Source: Desmodus rotundus (taxonomy: Eukaryota; Chordata; Mammalia; Chiroptera; Phyllostomidae). From it: a stretch of 64,000 nucleotides of DNA. The stretch's first letter is position 1; every line of letters begins with the position of its first letter. The position numbers were made by a program, and so were the translations under genes. Below the pieces are notes generated by a model that was given only the letters and a program-made list of their open reading frames with translations, was not told the DNA's origin and did not search any database. Where the stretch lies: NCBI RefSeq assembly GCF_022682495.2, contig NC_071397.1:31883427-31947426 (forward strand). Direction: 5' to 3'. Of the stretch, positions 1 to 12,400 are shown piece by piece.

Positions 1-255
1 AAAAGAACACAGCAACATGGTGATATAAAGTAAAAAACTGAGGTTTTTTTCCTTTGAAATCAGGAGGGCAGGATGTCTGCTATTCCTTTCTGTTCAACAT
101 GCACCAGCTATCCTAGGGAGCATAATACGGGCTATAGCACTGGAAAGAGAGAAACAAAGCTATCATTATCGATAGATGATAGAATTGTGTATGAGGAAAA
201 TAAAAAGAAGCTAGGTGACAGGTATGTGTGAGTTCAGTGCATTCTTCAGTTTACA

Positions 256-459
256 GCCCTGGCTGAGTGGCTTGGTTGGTTTAGTACTGGCCTGAGAACT
301 GAAAGGTCACTGGTTTGATTCCCAGTCAGAGCACATGACTGGGTTTCCTACCAGGTCTGTGGTAGGGGACGTGCAAGAGGCAACTGATTGATGTTTCTCT
401 CCCTTCCACCTCCTCTCTCTCAAATATAAATAAAATCTTTATGAATGAAAATAAAAATT
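256..459 (+). mobile_element. VES-type SINE
   Basis: A tRNA-derived head (gccctggctgagtgg; ggtttgattcccagtcag for the B box) is followed by a CT-rich stretch and an A-rich tail. It is joined directly to a second SINE. Confidence 0.85.
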
Positions 460-678
460 GCCCTGGCTGGTGTGGCTCAGTGGATTGAGTGCCAGCTTGT
501 GATCCAAAGGGTTGCCGGTTCAATTCCCAGTCAGGGAACAGGCCTGGGTTGCAGGCCAGGTCCCCAGTGGGGGAGTACGAAGGCAACCACACATTGATGT
601 TTCTCTCCTTCTCTTTCTCCCTCCCTTCCCCTATCTCTAAAACTAACTAAATAAAAACTTTTAAAAAATTAATAAAAT
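460..678 (+). mobile_element. VES-type SINE, tandem to the preceding one
   Basis: The head is gccctggctggtgtggctca, the B box ggttcaattcccagtcag, with a (T/C)-rich stretch and A-rich tail. It starts directly at the A-rich tail of the previous SINE, so the older tail was probably the target. Confidence 0.9.
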
Positions 679-819
679 GGCTGTACAAAAATTCACCAAT
701 TTTGATAAATTTTTTAAATTCAAGCTGATATGACAGTTGTCAAAATACAATCTAACAAAATTGTTTGGAATGATGTTAAAGACAACTAAGCACTACTAGA
801 GCAACTGTCTAGAAGAAAA

Positions 820-1450
820 CCAAACAAACTTTCTCATCAACCCAATAAATAGAGATATGCACCTGACCATGAACTGGAAGACTCAGTATTACAGGTACAT
901 CAAGTCTTTCCAAATTTATCTATAGATTCAATGTAGTCTCAATCAAGATTCCAAAAACAATGCTTTGTGGAACTTGACAATGTTTATGAAATTTTTATGA
1001 AAACACAAACTGTCAAGAACATCTAAAACACTCATGAAGAAAGACAAAGTGGGAAAACGTGCCGTACCAGATATCGAGACTTACAGTATACTAGTATGAC
1101 GGTGTCGTGTAGAGCAAGGGCAGGCAAAGGTTTTCATAGAGCGGAATGAAGAGTGTGTAAGAGCTCTCCAACACGTGGACGAGGAACATACGGAAAAGGA
1201 GGCGCTGAGCTACATGTGCTGCTCATTGCTCCGGTATGAATCCATTTATGACATTCATTTATGCCATTCCAGAAAAGGCAAAACTATAGAGATGGTAAAC
1301 AGATCAGTGGTTGCCAGAAGTTGGGAATGGGAAGGGTTGTGTAAGTGAAGAACAAGGGACTTTTTAGGGCACTGAAACTATTGTGTAAGGGTAGATACGT
1401 GATACAATGCCCTTGTCAAAAAGAACTTTGTAGCAGAAAGAATGAACCTT
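820..1450 (+). mobile_element. Old L1 remnant
   Basis: It contains typical degraded ORF2 phrases (for example 'tcaatcaagattccaa' after a 'gactggaagactcag'-like segment) followed by 3'-UTR-like text 'agatcagtggttgccag'. It is heavily degraded. Confidence 0.5.
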
Positions 1451-1676
1451 AATGTACATAAACTTAAAAAAATGATTTACGAGGTCAAAGGATCTCAGAA
1501 AATATGTAGACTGTGAAAAGGGACTCTAACTGCGTTACAGATGTATAAAACAACCTTCTTGAATGAGGTGGGGGCAAAAGGTGTTGACCTAAATTGCTTC
1601 GGCAATGGGGTTACGCACTGCAGTGAAACAGATACCCGTCTCCCGGGGAGGAACGGCTTTACGTTTGGAAACAACT

Positions 1677-1678
<2 letters not shown>

Positions 1679-1709
<31 letters not shown>
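1679..1709. repeat. (GT)n microsatellite
   Basis: About 15 uninterrupted GT dinucleotides, in CGAS intron 3. Confidence 0.95.
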
Positions 1710-1711
<2 letters not shown>

Positions 1712-2869
1712 CTGAACAATTAAGTAAATAGGTGGCAGATGGGGAGTCAGGTGTTTCACTGTCCGAATGAGAGATGCCAGACAGCAAGGACAGAGAGAAT
1801 GACCCATGTGGTAATGGAATCTAATTAAACAGGATGAACTCATGGGTAATAATATAGACAACAGGTAGATAACATATAAAATATTTAGAGACATGGTTCA
1901 GAGTAGGGTTAGTACACATACATATATTTCCTTGTTCCTTCAGCTGAGAGGGCTGACACCCTAGTAACAGAACACACAATCACACAGCACCCAGTTCGTG
2001 GTTTCTAGTACATTCTCCAATCAAAGGATCCAGGACTCCATGGAGAAATGGCTGATTCTAGGACTGATACAGGAAATACACAAGATGTGCCTGAAGCATC
2101 TTGAACAGCCAGAAAGTGAGTGAGTGCTGAAAAAACAAACATCCCCCACAATTTGGGGGCATGTCCAAAGGCCACAGGGAACCAAATGAAGAGAGCTCCT
2201 AAAGGCCAAAGCTGGAACAATCGCAACAATACAATGAATAACATGGTACTGCATTATAGCCCAAAGTATAAAACAAATATTTATGAATCCACCTTGATAT
2301 AAGTGGTTAACAAAATTAATAAAAGGGGAAGAAGAGACAAATCTTCCATGCAGAAGAATTCCAAAAAATCTGTGTAAATACTCTGCTCTTAAAGAGGTGG
2401 AGCACAATCCCCTCTCCTTACGTGTGAGCTGTGCAAAGTGACCGCCTTCCAGACAGTACAATATGAAAAGGAGGGAAACGAGTAACTTAACAGTGCAGAA
2501 ACTTGACAAACACGACCTCAGCCAGCTGATCAAGGTCAACATCGACAGTGCTTAGTCATGTTCATGACATGTTTCCTTCACATGATGTGATGAACACGGC
2601 ACTTTAGCACTCTGGTAAAAACCCAGAACTCCAGCGTGATCATAACAAAAACACCAGGCACATGCCGTACGAGGGGCATGCTACCCAACACCTGGTGAGT
2701 GCGCCTCAGACTGCCACGGCCGCCAAAAACCAGGCAAGGCTGGGAAAGTGTTCCAGTCAAGAGGAGCCTAAGGGGACACGGTGACGAAATGTAATATGGT
2801 GTCCTAGATGGGACCCTGGAACAGAACAAGGACACAGGTGAAAACTAAGAAATGTGAATAAAGTATCGT

Positions 2870-2975
2870 TTGGAGAGGCTTGGGAACTAGCCAAAGATCA
2901 CACAGCTGGTAAGAGAGGTCTCAGGACCCAGACCCAGGGCAGGCGGACTCCAAGGCCAGCGCTGCCTTTCTTCAT
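2870..2975 (+). mobile_element. MIR fragment
   Basis: The text 'agccaaagatcacacagctggtaag' type core, with 'ggactccaaggcc', fits the MIR core region. It is old and partial. Confidence 0.55.
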
Positions 2976-3223
2976 TAGAGACAAAGTAAATAGATACCAC
3001 TCAATGTGGGCTAGCAGATGTTTTAAAGCTGAATATTTGGTATTACAACTACAACTAGGCCCTGTGCAATTCCATCTTTCACCTAACTCCCACCTTGTAG
3101 CCTCCTTAGCCTGATGACTCTGGAAGTGCCACAAGCAATAGCTGATCTTTTACTGCCCTCGTATATAACATTAACAACTTTTTTGTGTGTCTTTAAATAA
3201 ATTAACTTTCACATTCAAGATAC

Positions 3224-3466
3224 CTTGAAATTGGTTTTCTTCCTTTGCATGCTTGGGTACCAGATAAAATGGCTGCAGTCTTAGGCCTCTCCTATATTTC
3301 TTTCCAAGCCAGTCTTTGATGAACAGGCCTTCCTCGGTGCTCTTGGGCCAGCTGCTTTTCACTTCCAAAGCCAAGATTATATCCACAGATATTTCTTTAG
3401 GTTTTCTAATAAGAAGTGTTACAGCAGGACTCCCTCTCTTCTTCCTCTCCATAATGATGTCTAGAT
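3224..3466 (-). CDS. CGAS: CGAS coding exon 3 (third catalytic Asp)
   Basis: Acceptor aaacag precedes 3466 and donor gtatct follows 3224. It encodes the [10 protein letters not shown] strand, the [10 protein letters not shown] strand with the third catalytic Asp, the SSWP segment and [10 protein letters not shown]. It ends one base into a codon, at the same place as the human exon 3/4 junction (after the GNGFQ-equivalent). Confidence 0.95.
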
Positions 3467-6400
3467 CTGTTTAAACATATAAAAGGAAAAGTGAGGATTT
3501 ATCAATCTAATGTTCTTGAAGACATAGGAAAAATAATAAAACTTTAATTGGAGATCTATAGAGTGTTAAGGTGAAAATTAGTTCTAATGCAGAATCTGAC
3601 CCCATAAGGCAAGGTGTTTTACTCGTTTAACCAATACTCACTGGTACTATCTTGGCGGGAGGCCCTGTCAAGCATCTGTCTAGCATGTATGATGGGAGCA
3701 CCTGAAGACTTTGGGGTCTAGGAATGCTTTGATTAAATTTTCATTTAAATTGGTGAGTGGCAGTTTGGAGGGAAGCCTGGAAAAGAGGCCAGATGAGCAG
3801 CAGGAAGGAGCAATGTGATCAAGAAGACCACAGAGGGAAACATGAGAGAGGGAAACAAAGACCACAGACAAGGCTGCACACAAGAGCCTGGGGGCCTGTG
3901 CTGGCACAGAGGCAGGGAGCACGAAGACACAGGGAGCAATGCCCATTCACTGCGGTGTTACTCACCACAGGCAATAATGGAAACGACCTAGGAGTCCATC
4001 CACGAGTGAATGGATAAAGCAATTGTGGAAGGCGGGTAGGATGGAGGGTGGGAGGTGGCAATCTGTGGGGTGGAGGGGAGTGGTGGGAGGAAAATGGGGA
4101 CAACTGTACTTGAAAAACAATTTTTAAAAAGTTTGGCTGGGGTGGGGTAGAGGGGTGGGAAGAAAATGCTGACAATTGTAATTGAACAACAATAAAATTT
4201 AAAAAAAAATTTAAGTTTAAAAAGAGAAAGAATAAAAAAGAAATTGTGGTATATACAGGCATACCTCGGAGATATTGCAGACCATGAATGAACCGGGAGA
4301 AAATAAGCCAGACACAGAAAGAAAAATATTGCATGACCTCACTTATATGTGGAATCTGAAAAAGTAGAAAACACAGAAGCAGAGAGTGGCATGGTGGTTT
4401 ACAGAGGTGCAGCGGCGGGGGAATTGGGAGTTGTTGATCGAAGGCGGCAAAGGGGCAGTTGCGTAGGTGAGTCTATACATCTAACGCACAGCATGATGCC
4501 TGGCATTAATACTACATAACGCACACCGGACACGGCACAGAATTAAATACTGCACTAATAGAGTAGGTTCCAGGTACTCTCACCACACACAAAAAGAGCT
4601 AACTATGTGAGATGGCGTGTTAATCAGCCTGTCTGTAGAATCATTGCACTATGTATATGTACGTTAAAGCATCACATTGCACATATTAAATATGTAGGGT
4701 TTTTGTAAGATACAGGTAGCAGAAATGAGAGCAATCAAAGAGATTCAAGTCAGCGGCGCTGGTAAACGGACTGAATCTACGAGACGGGGGTGGGGTGGGG
4801 GGATGCAGGAGTCCTGGGACACTGGGATGCCGTTGCAGGGTTTCAGCTCAGGACAGGACTGGTGCTGTTTCTGTTCTGTGACAGAGACTAAGCAGGAGGA
4901 AGAATGGTTGAGCTTCCTTTTAGACACGCTGAGCTGTAGGTCCCTGAGGGACACCCAAGTGGAGGTGGCCACAGGGCAAGTAGCTATGGTGGTCAGAAAT
5001 TCAGGAAGGACCTCCAGATGACAGATACTGCCTTTGGGATTTGGGGTTGGACAAGCAATAGCTAAAGATTCCTCCCAGATAAGACTTCTGAAGAAACCAC
5101 AGTGAGAAAGAGCAGAGATCACCAAGGAGAAAATCCTACGGAACACTCTCATTTTCTTATTAGAAATCTGCAAATCTACTCTCATCTTACCCATTATACC
5201 CTTCTTCCTCCTATGACCACCTAGGAAGTGTCCATCCATCTTTCAAAGGCCACCCAGCCATGGCCTCTGGATCCTCACTTCCTCAAGCATCTTACCCCCT
5301 CAATTGTTCCCACTCCTGCATCAGTGGACTCCCCTGCCCTGCTGTATCTTTCCTAATCGCACACAAAGGGTTCCAGTGTTTCTCATTCTAAAATATTCCT
5401 CTTCTTTACTCTATATCAGCCTCACCCCCTACTTACCCATCTCTGTACTACCTTCTCAGCCAAAACTTTCTAGAACAGCCTACACCTGCTGTCTCTACTA
5501 TATGCCTGCCCTCTTTCTCTTGTGTGCTCATGACCCCCTGAAACGGCTAAGTCAAAGTTCCCAGCAATCCCACAAAACCAAAGGCCAAATCCAGTGGTTT
5601 TCCGAATGTCCGCAGCATTCTAAACACTGACCACTCCTCCTTCTCTGCCCCCCAACTTCTAATGGGATCCTCCTCCTACCCCTCTACTTATCATTCCAAT
5701 TTCTCCCATCCTGATCCCTCTCACTCTGCATACTTTTGCCCCAGAGAACTTCACTACTTTCGGTACACAAGATAATTATGGTTGCCATTTGTTGTTAATT
5801 GTGTATCTGCCCTTACGTAATTATAAAGTACAGAAGGGTGGGGGTCTTTTTCTATTTGTTTGTTAATATATTCCAAACATCTAGACCCCTGTCGCAGTAC
5901 ATAATCAATGAGTACTGATTAAATTAATGATTAATCTACACTCTCTGCCTAAGTAATCTCATCCACTCCCAATACCACATATATGTTGACATGCAGCCCA
6001 AATGTATCCTCTGAACTCCAAACCCATATCCAAATACATTCTTGACACATTCACCCGAACACATCACAGGAATCTCTAACAACATATCCAAAGCCTACTC
6101 TTCATTTATCCCCCCAAACATGTTCCTCCTCCATCCCTGCAATCTTAGTAAATGGCACAATCTACACAGGTGCCCCACCCAGACACCTGGGAGCCCTTTG
6201 CAGTCCCACCCCCCTCACCCCTGCACTCGGCCCACAAGGAAGCACTGCCGCAGCTGGGCTGGCTCTGCTTCCCTCCAGCCCCAGCACCCCACCCCACCCC
6301 ACCCCACCCCACCCGCATCTTTCATTTGAACTATCACAGTATTTTCCTTTCTAATCTCCTATTTGCCTTCTTATAACATCTCCTTAGAAGCCAGAATCAA

Positions 6401-9400
6401 GTTTTAAAAACACAAAGCCAATCATTATTTTGTTATTAAAACCTGGCTTCTCGATGAACATGTAATAAAATCTGAACTCCTGTCCAGGATCTACAAGTCC
6501 AGCCAAGGGGAGATATTTTTTCTAATTGCTTATATTTTCTTAAATAACAAATCCTGAGTAAATATGGTCCCTAGACTCCTCTTCAACTTCATTTCACATC
6601 ACTCCTCCCCTTGCTCACTTGGGCCTCTTTTTGCGTCCTGAGCTTGCCAACCTCTTTGCTGCCTCAGGGCCCTGCTCCACCACTCAAATTGCTACTTCTC
6701 CCAGTTCATTCCCTTCAGAGAACTCACTGCAACTTGTGTGTACAAGTTGCAGGCTTCCAGAGGGGATGCTGGGATTTCATTCAGCCACATGTGCTCAGTG
6801 AATACCCAATGGAGACCAAAACAGAGCCAATCAACATTGTAAAAGAATACCAAGAAAATGTAGGAGGATAAAATCAAGAGCAAAGAGTCGCTGCTAGGAG
6901 GCAGTAGTCAACAGTGTGGCGCAGGGAGGTCAACAAAGATCAGGAGGGAGCGTACAGGGGCAGTTATTAGGTGTGATTAGACCTTTAAGAATGAAAAGTC
7001 AAAATCTTACCTTCGATGTTTTTAATTTCTTCCTTAATGATTTCCCTAAACTTAGACAGCATCTTTGAAGCTGATAATATTTCGTTTTCTAAAAACTGAC
7101 TCAGAGGATTTCCTTGGGGATTTCTTTTGAACTTCACCAAGTAATGGGCACCACTGTTGCCATATTCTTCTAGCTCAATTCTGGGGACATCCAGTTTGAA
7201 CATAATATCAAATTCATTAGGAGAAGAAACCTAAGAAAAAGCAAAAACAGCAGTGAAATGTTTGCTTGTGAATATTTTGCAGCAACTGAAATTCTTCTCT
7301 TAAAATTTTTCAAAGCAAGACTCCTACCATTTATACCCTTTGGGAATGGGACTAGCGGAGCCGGGAGAGTATTATTGGTTTTAGTTTGTAGGTTCTCTAA
7401 TCACTGTTTTTTTTACCATGAGTACGAACCATTTTTGTAATTTATAATAGTTTTAAATGATATCATGTAAGCTTTTAAAACCTGTGCTAGTTTGATTCTG
7501 AGTGGAAGCCTCTATAATATTAAAGGCCACTAAGGTGCTGGCTTCTACACACAGCGGCACACACACTGCAGCCACCCTCCCGTCACAACGGTCTCAAAGA
7601 CGTGTGTCCTCACCCAGCGGCTCTGGCGCAGGGGCCACCTCCTTGTTTCAACTGGTCACCCAAATGAGTGGGAGCTCCAAGTCATGTACGCTATTAGCGT
7701 CTTAGGACCAGCATTTGTACGACCTTCGAAGAACCTTTTCCATCCTCATAATAACAATAATTAAAGCAATCATAACAGACGCTTGTCTTTACTGTACAAA
7801 AATGCCGCAGCTCTTCTTTAGTTAGGAGTGTGCTTCAAGTGCAGCACTGCCTGCACTGTTCAACACGCAGCTAACTGGCCTTGTGCCTACGGACCAAATG
7901 AAGTGTTGCTAGTCCAAACGGAGATGTGCTGTGCTGTATGAGTCTCCCCCCAAAATTCACATATTGAACCCCTAGCCCCCAACGTGCCTGTACCTGGAAA
8001 CGGAACTTTCAAGGTGTAATTAAGGTTAAATGAGATCATGTGGGTGGAGTTCCAATCTGATAGGATTGGTGACTTGGTAAGAAGAGGAAGAGAGACAACT
8101 GCATTCTCTCTGTGCCCACACACCAAGAACACAGTGAGGACCCAGGGAGAAGGCGGCCATCTCCCAGGAAGAGAGTCCTAACCAGAACCTAACCCTGTTG
8201 CCTCCTGCACTGCGAGAAAATAAATTTCTGTTGTTTAAGCCGCCCAGTCTATAGCATTTTGTTGTGGGAGCCAAACCTGACTACAACATACAGTAGAAGT
8301 ATAACATTTAAAGTGATGTCAGTGGGAATAAATTAAGAGCCTCTGAAAATACACTTTTCCATAAAAGTAGTAAGAAACATAGGCAGAAATGGTCTAACTC
8401 AACTCTTCCCAAACCCTGTAAATTAACTACAGGTTTGTAATGACTCGAGGAGGACTTATTTAAGAAAAATGGCTGAATAAAAAAAAAATTTTTTTTTTAA
8501 AGGAGAAGAAAAATGGCTGAATGATTCTGGCCAAGATGGCGGGGTAGGTGGATACTGTACTCACCTCCTCCCATGACCACATCAGAATCGCAACTAAATT
8601 TTAGAATAATCAACCTGGAGGACCATCTGAAGACTACCTGAAGAGAAGTCCTGTAACTAAGGGTATAAAGAAGCAGCCACATTGAGACTGGTAGGAGGGG
8701 CAGAGACATGACATGGGCTGGCCTCATGCCCACGTGTGGCAGTTGAGAATCTGGAGGGATAGGTCAGCTGCAGAGGTTCCCCCCTGAGGAGCGAGGGATC
8801 TCAGCTCATGCCAGGATCCCCAGCCAAAAAAACCAGTGCCAGGAAGAGGAGCCCACATAACATCTGGCTGTGAAAATCAGTGGGGATTCGATCCGTTTGA
8901 GTGAGATAGAATGCTGCTTAAACCCAGGCATCCCCTTAAAGAGCTGGCACACAGACTCTCACTCGCAGGCTCTCACCCTGTGCTCTGGCAGGGGCACCAG
9001 AGACAGCCAGGAGAAACGGAGTCATGTGGCTTCCGAACTAGGGCTGGATGGATGGGAGGGACAGCTGCTATGGTCCCTGTGTTGAGCCCTCTCCCCACAT
9101 GATGAAATCTTCACTAGCACCACCCTGATGGCCGCGGGAACCCTGCCTGCCCCACCACGAAGGTCCATTGGCCCTAAGCAGGTGGTGGCTGCCCTCAGTG
9201 CACCCTGAGACTTTTGCTGAGAGGCCGCAAGCTCAGCACTGGCACCAAATCTGAATCTGCATTAACCTGGTAAACACCACTTGCCCCAGCCTGGTGTCTC
9301 CCTGAGACCCTGCCTCATCCAACTTGAATGCTGCCCAAGGCTTTTCAGCTGCTGAGCCTTACAGGCAGCTGGCAGGCAGTGGCAGTATTAAGGTGTCTGG

Positions 9401-12400
9401 TGCCTTTTGCTGATCTTCCCCAGACCCAGTACTGGTGCCAGTCTGCCTCGGTTCACAGTATGGCCACTCTCACAGGCATCCAGGCCCAGCACAGGCAGCA
9501 TCTGATACTGGCCCAGTACCAGAGCCGCTCCCAAGAGTCCCCAAAACCAATACACTCGGTGTCAGACTTCAGGCCACAACAGAGCACCACGCAGTTAATT
9601 AGCTCCATTAGCAGTGCAGGCAAAGGGTAGTGTCAGCAGGCACCAAACCCTACTGGGACAAATTCCACTGTGAGGGGTCAGCCTCTGCACAGCAGCTCGT
9701 ATGCTGTGCTACAGCCAATCCTCACAGCCAGGCAACCTGAGTGTCAATCCCACCCACTGACGTGCCAACAGCAATCAACTAACTAACTCAAATAACAGGA
9801 TGGCACACACAACTCACACAGGGGACACTCCTGGAGCACCCAGTTCAGGTGATCAGAAAGCTGCGCCACCCGAATAGTAATGCTTAGATCAGATAAAATG
9901 ACTTCAAAACAAAGGCTATAATAAGAGAGAAGGAAGGACACTATATAATGATAAAGGGATCAATCCAGTAGAGGGTATAACACTTGTAAGCATTTATGCA
10001 CCCAACATAGGGGCACATAAATATATAAAGCAAATATGGATGGATATAAAGGGAAAAATCAATAGTAATACAGTCATAGTGGGGGACTTCAACACCCCAT
10101 TGACATCAATGGATAGATCTTCCCAACAGAAAATCAACAAGAAAATAATGGTCTTATATGACACATTAGGCCAGATGGATTTAATCGATTATCTTCAGGG
10201 CATTTCACGCAAAGGAAGCAGAATATGCATTCTTTTCTTTTTTATAAAGTTTTATTTATTTATTTTTAGAGAGAGAGAGAGAAGAAGGAAGGGAGAGAAA
10301 GACAGAAACATTGATGCATGAGAGGAACCTCAGTCAACAGCCTCTCACACATCCCCAACAGGGAACCTGGTCAACAACCCAGGCATGTGTCCTGACTGGG
10401 AATTAAACTGATGACCTTCCCATTCACAGCCTGGTGCTCAATCCACTAAACCACACCAGCCAGGGGGGAATATACATTCTTTTCAAGTGCACATGGAACA
10501 TTTTCTAGAATAGACCACAATGGGACACAAAACAGTCACAATAAATTTTAAAAGATTGAAATTGTATCAAGCAACTTTTCTGACCACAATGGTATGAAAC
10601 TAGAAATCAATTACAAGAAAAAACTGAAAAACACACAAACACATCAAATTAAATAACATGCAACTAAACAATGAAAGGGTTAACAATGAGCTGAAGGAAG
10701 AAACCAAAAGATACCTTGAGACAAATGAAAACACAATGACCCCAAATCTATGGGACACAGGAAAAGCTGTCCCAGGAGGGAAATTCATAGCAATACAGGC
10801 CTACCTCAAGACGTAATAAAAATCTCAAACAATTGAACCTTACACACCTACAGAAATGAGAAAAAGTAAAACAAAGCCCGAAGTCAATAGAAGGTAGGAA
10901 ATAATAAAGATCAGAGCAGAAATAAACAAAGTAGAGTCTAAGAAAACAATATGAAAGATCAGTGAAACCAAGAGCTGGTTCTTTGAAAAAAATAAACAAG
11001 ATTGACAAACCTTTAACCCTGGGGTGTCCAATCTTTTGGCATCTCTGGGCCACGATTGAAGAAGAAGAGTCGTCTTGGGCCACACATTAAATACACAAAC
11101 ACTAACGAAAACTGATGAGCAAAAAAAAGGTCTGTGCATAATTTTCATGATATCTGCCATCACAGAGAAGCAAAGGAGTCCTCACATAACAACTCTAATT
11201 ATGCAGCAGCTGTTTCGATTATCTTTGAAAATAGTTGAGCAGGTCCTAAGTTTGTAATCACTAATACAGACAATGTACATATCTAAGCAATAAAACAGTA
11301 TAAAACTTAATAATAAAACTAAGTAATGTTTTAGTGAATTTACAATTTTTTGTTGGGCCACATTCATAGCCAACCTGGGCCACATGAAGCCTGTGGGCCA
11401 CAGGTTGGACACCCTTGCTAACCAAAGTCACCAAGAAAACAGTAAGGTAGTTGGCACTGGGGTCATCATCCGGTATGTGGGAGTAAGATGAGAAGGAGCG
11501 TGAAATATGAGACAGGAAGGGTCTCCTGTTGATCCTTTTGGGCCCCAAAGAGGGCCAGCTGGCTGGGTTTTGGGGCATGTGCCCTGAGGCACCGAGAGGA
11601 ACATGAGTGCAATGATGATGACTGGGGGTTGCCCAGGCCCATCACTTGGGCTGGGGACCACCACCTCCTCCCTCACTGAGGAGGTAGGTAGTGGGCCAGA
11701 TTCAGCGGCCTATGGACTGGACGTGGAGGTGGGCCATCTCCCTCAGACTTTAAGAATTGTGTCAGCTGCAATGGATCACATACAGGGGGCCTGGAAGATG
11801 ATCAGCAATGCTTTGGGATTCAAAGACTCAGTGTTTGATGGCCCGAGCTGCAATTGCCCCACAACTGTTCGGCAGTGTGGCTATCAGAGCCAAGCATCAA
11901 GACAAGAAACACTATCCATGTTTTCTGGCCAAACAAGCAAAGAACGGTGGTCGATGTGTGAAATGGTCTGACCTTGCACAACTGCCTTATGAAAGCACTC
12001 AGGGCGAGGGGCCTGCAACCGAGTGCTGTGCAGTGTTCAGACTTCTCCACGAACACAGAGGTAAAAGGCACGTTTAGATTGGAATACTGATGCTACCTGG
12101 TTGATTGGAGAAGACATTCCAGTAGATTGCCTGGGTCGTGTTTCCCTCCCAACACACAACTTTGTTCAGAAGACCTTGCTCAAGCGTGCCTCCTGTGACA
12201 GGTACCCGAAGCTCCTGCCAAATGCATTTCCATGTCAGACTCGTGGCTACAAGTGTCATGAGCACCGCAGCACCAAAACACCTACTATACTGTGGACTGG
12301 GATAATGTCAGACAACTCATTGTTTTCCAAACTCCACTACTGGTGATAGTGGGGCCTCAGCACTGCCTTCTTTGACAATGCGTTGGATGCAAGAGTCTAC

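Larger units (their letters stand above)
1..3223. other. CGAS intron 3 (part): repeats, no exon found
   Basis: Two VES SINEs (256-459, 460-678), old L1 sequence (about 820-1450), a GT microsatellite and a MIR-like piece near 2870-2975 fill part of it. I looked on the minus strand for CGAS exon 4 (Cys-rich zinc ribbon followed by a Leu-rich helix) and did not find it. Positions 1900-2850 resemble old L1-type 3' sequence but I cannot classify them firmly. Confidence 0.6.
3467..7010. other. CGAS intron 2: L1 3' ends, L2-like text, low-complexity
   Basis: It contains nested L1 3' fragments (3937-4500), a CACCC pentamer run (6285-6314) and CT-rich LINE2-like sequence (about 5260-5800 and 6590-6735). 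Positions 4720-5240 look unique. No other gene is visible. Confidence 0.5.

Noticed and set aside
2021..2542. Minus-strand ORF of 173 codons in CGAS intron 3
   Set aside because: Does not match the missing CGAS exons (no zinc-ribbon Cys pattern) and lies in old repeat-like sequence.
3819..4334. Minus-strand ORF of 171 codons
   Set aside because: Antisense shadow of L1 3'UTR G-rich sequence.
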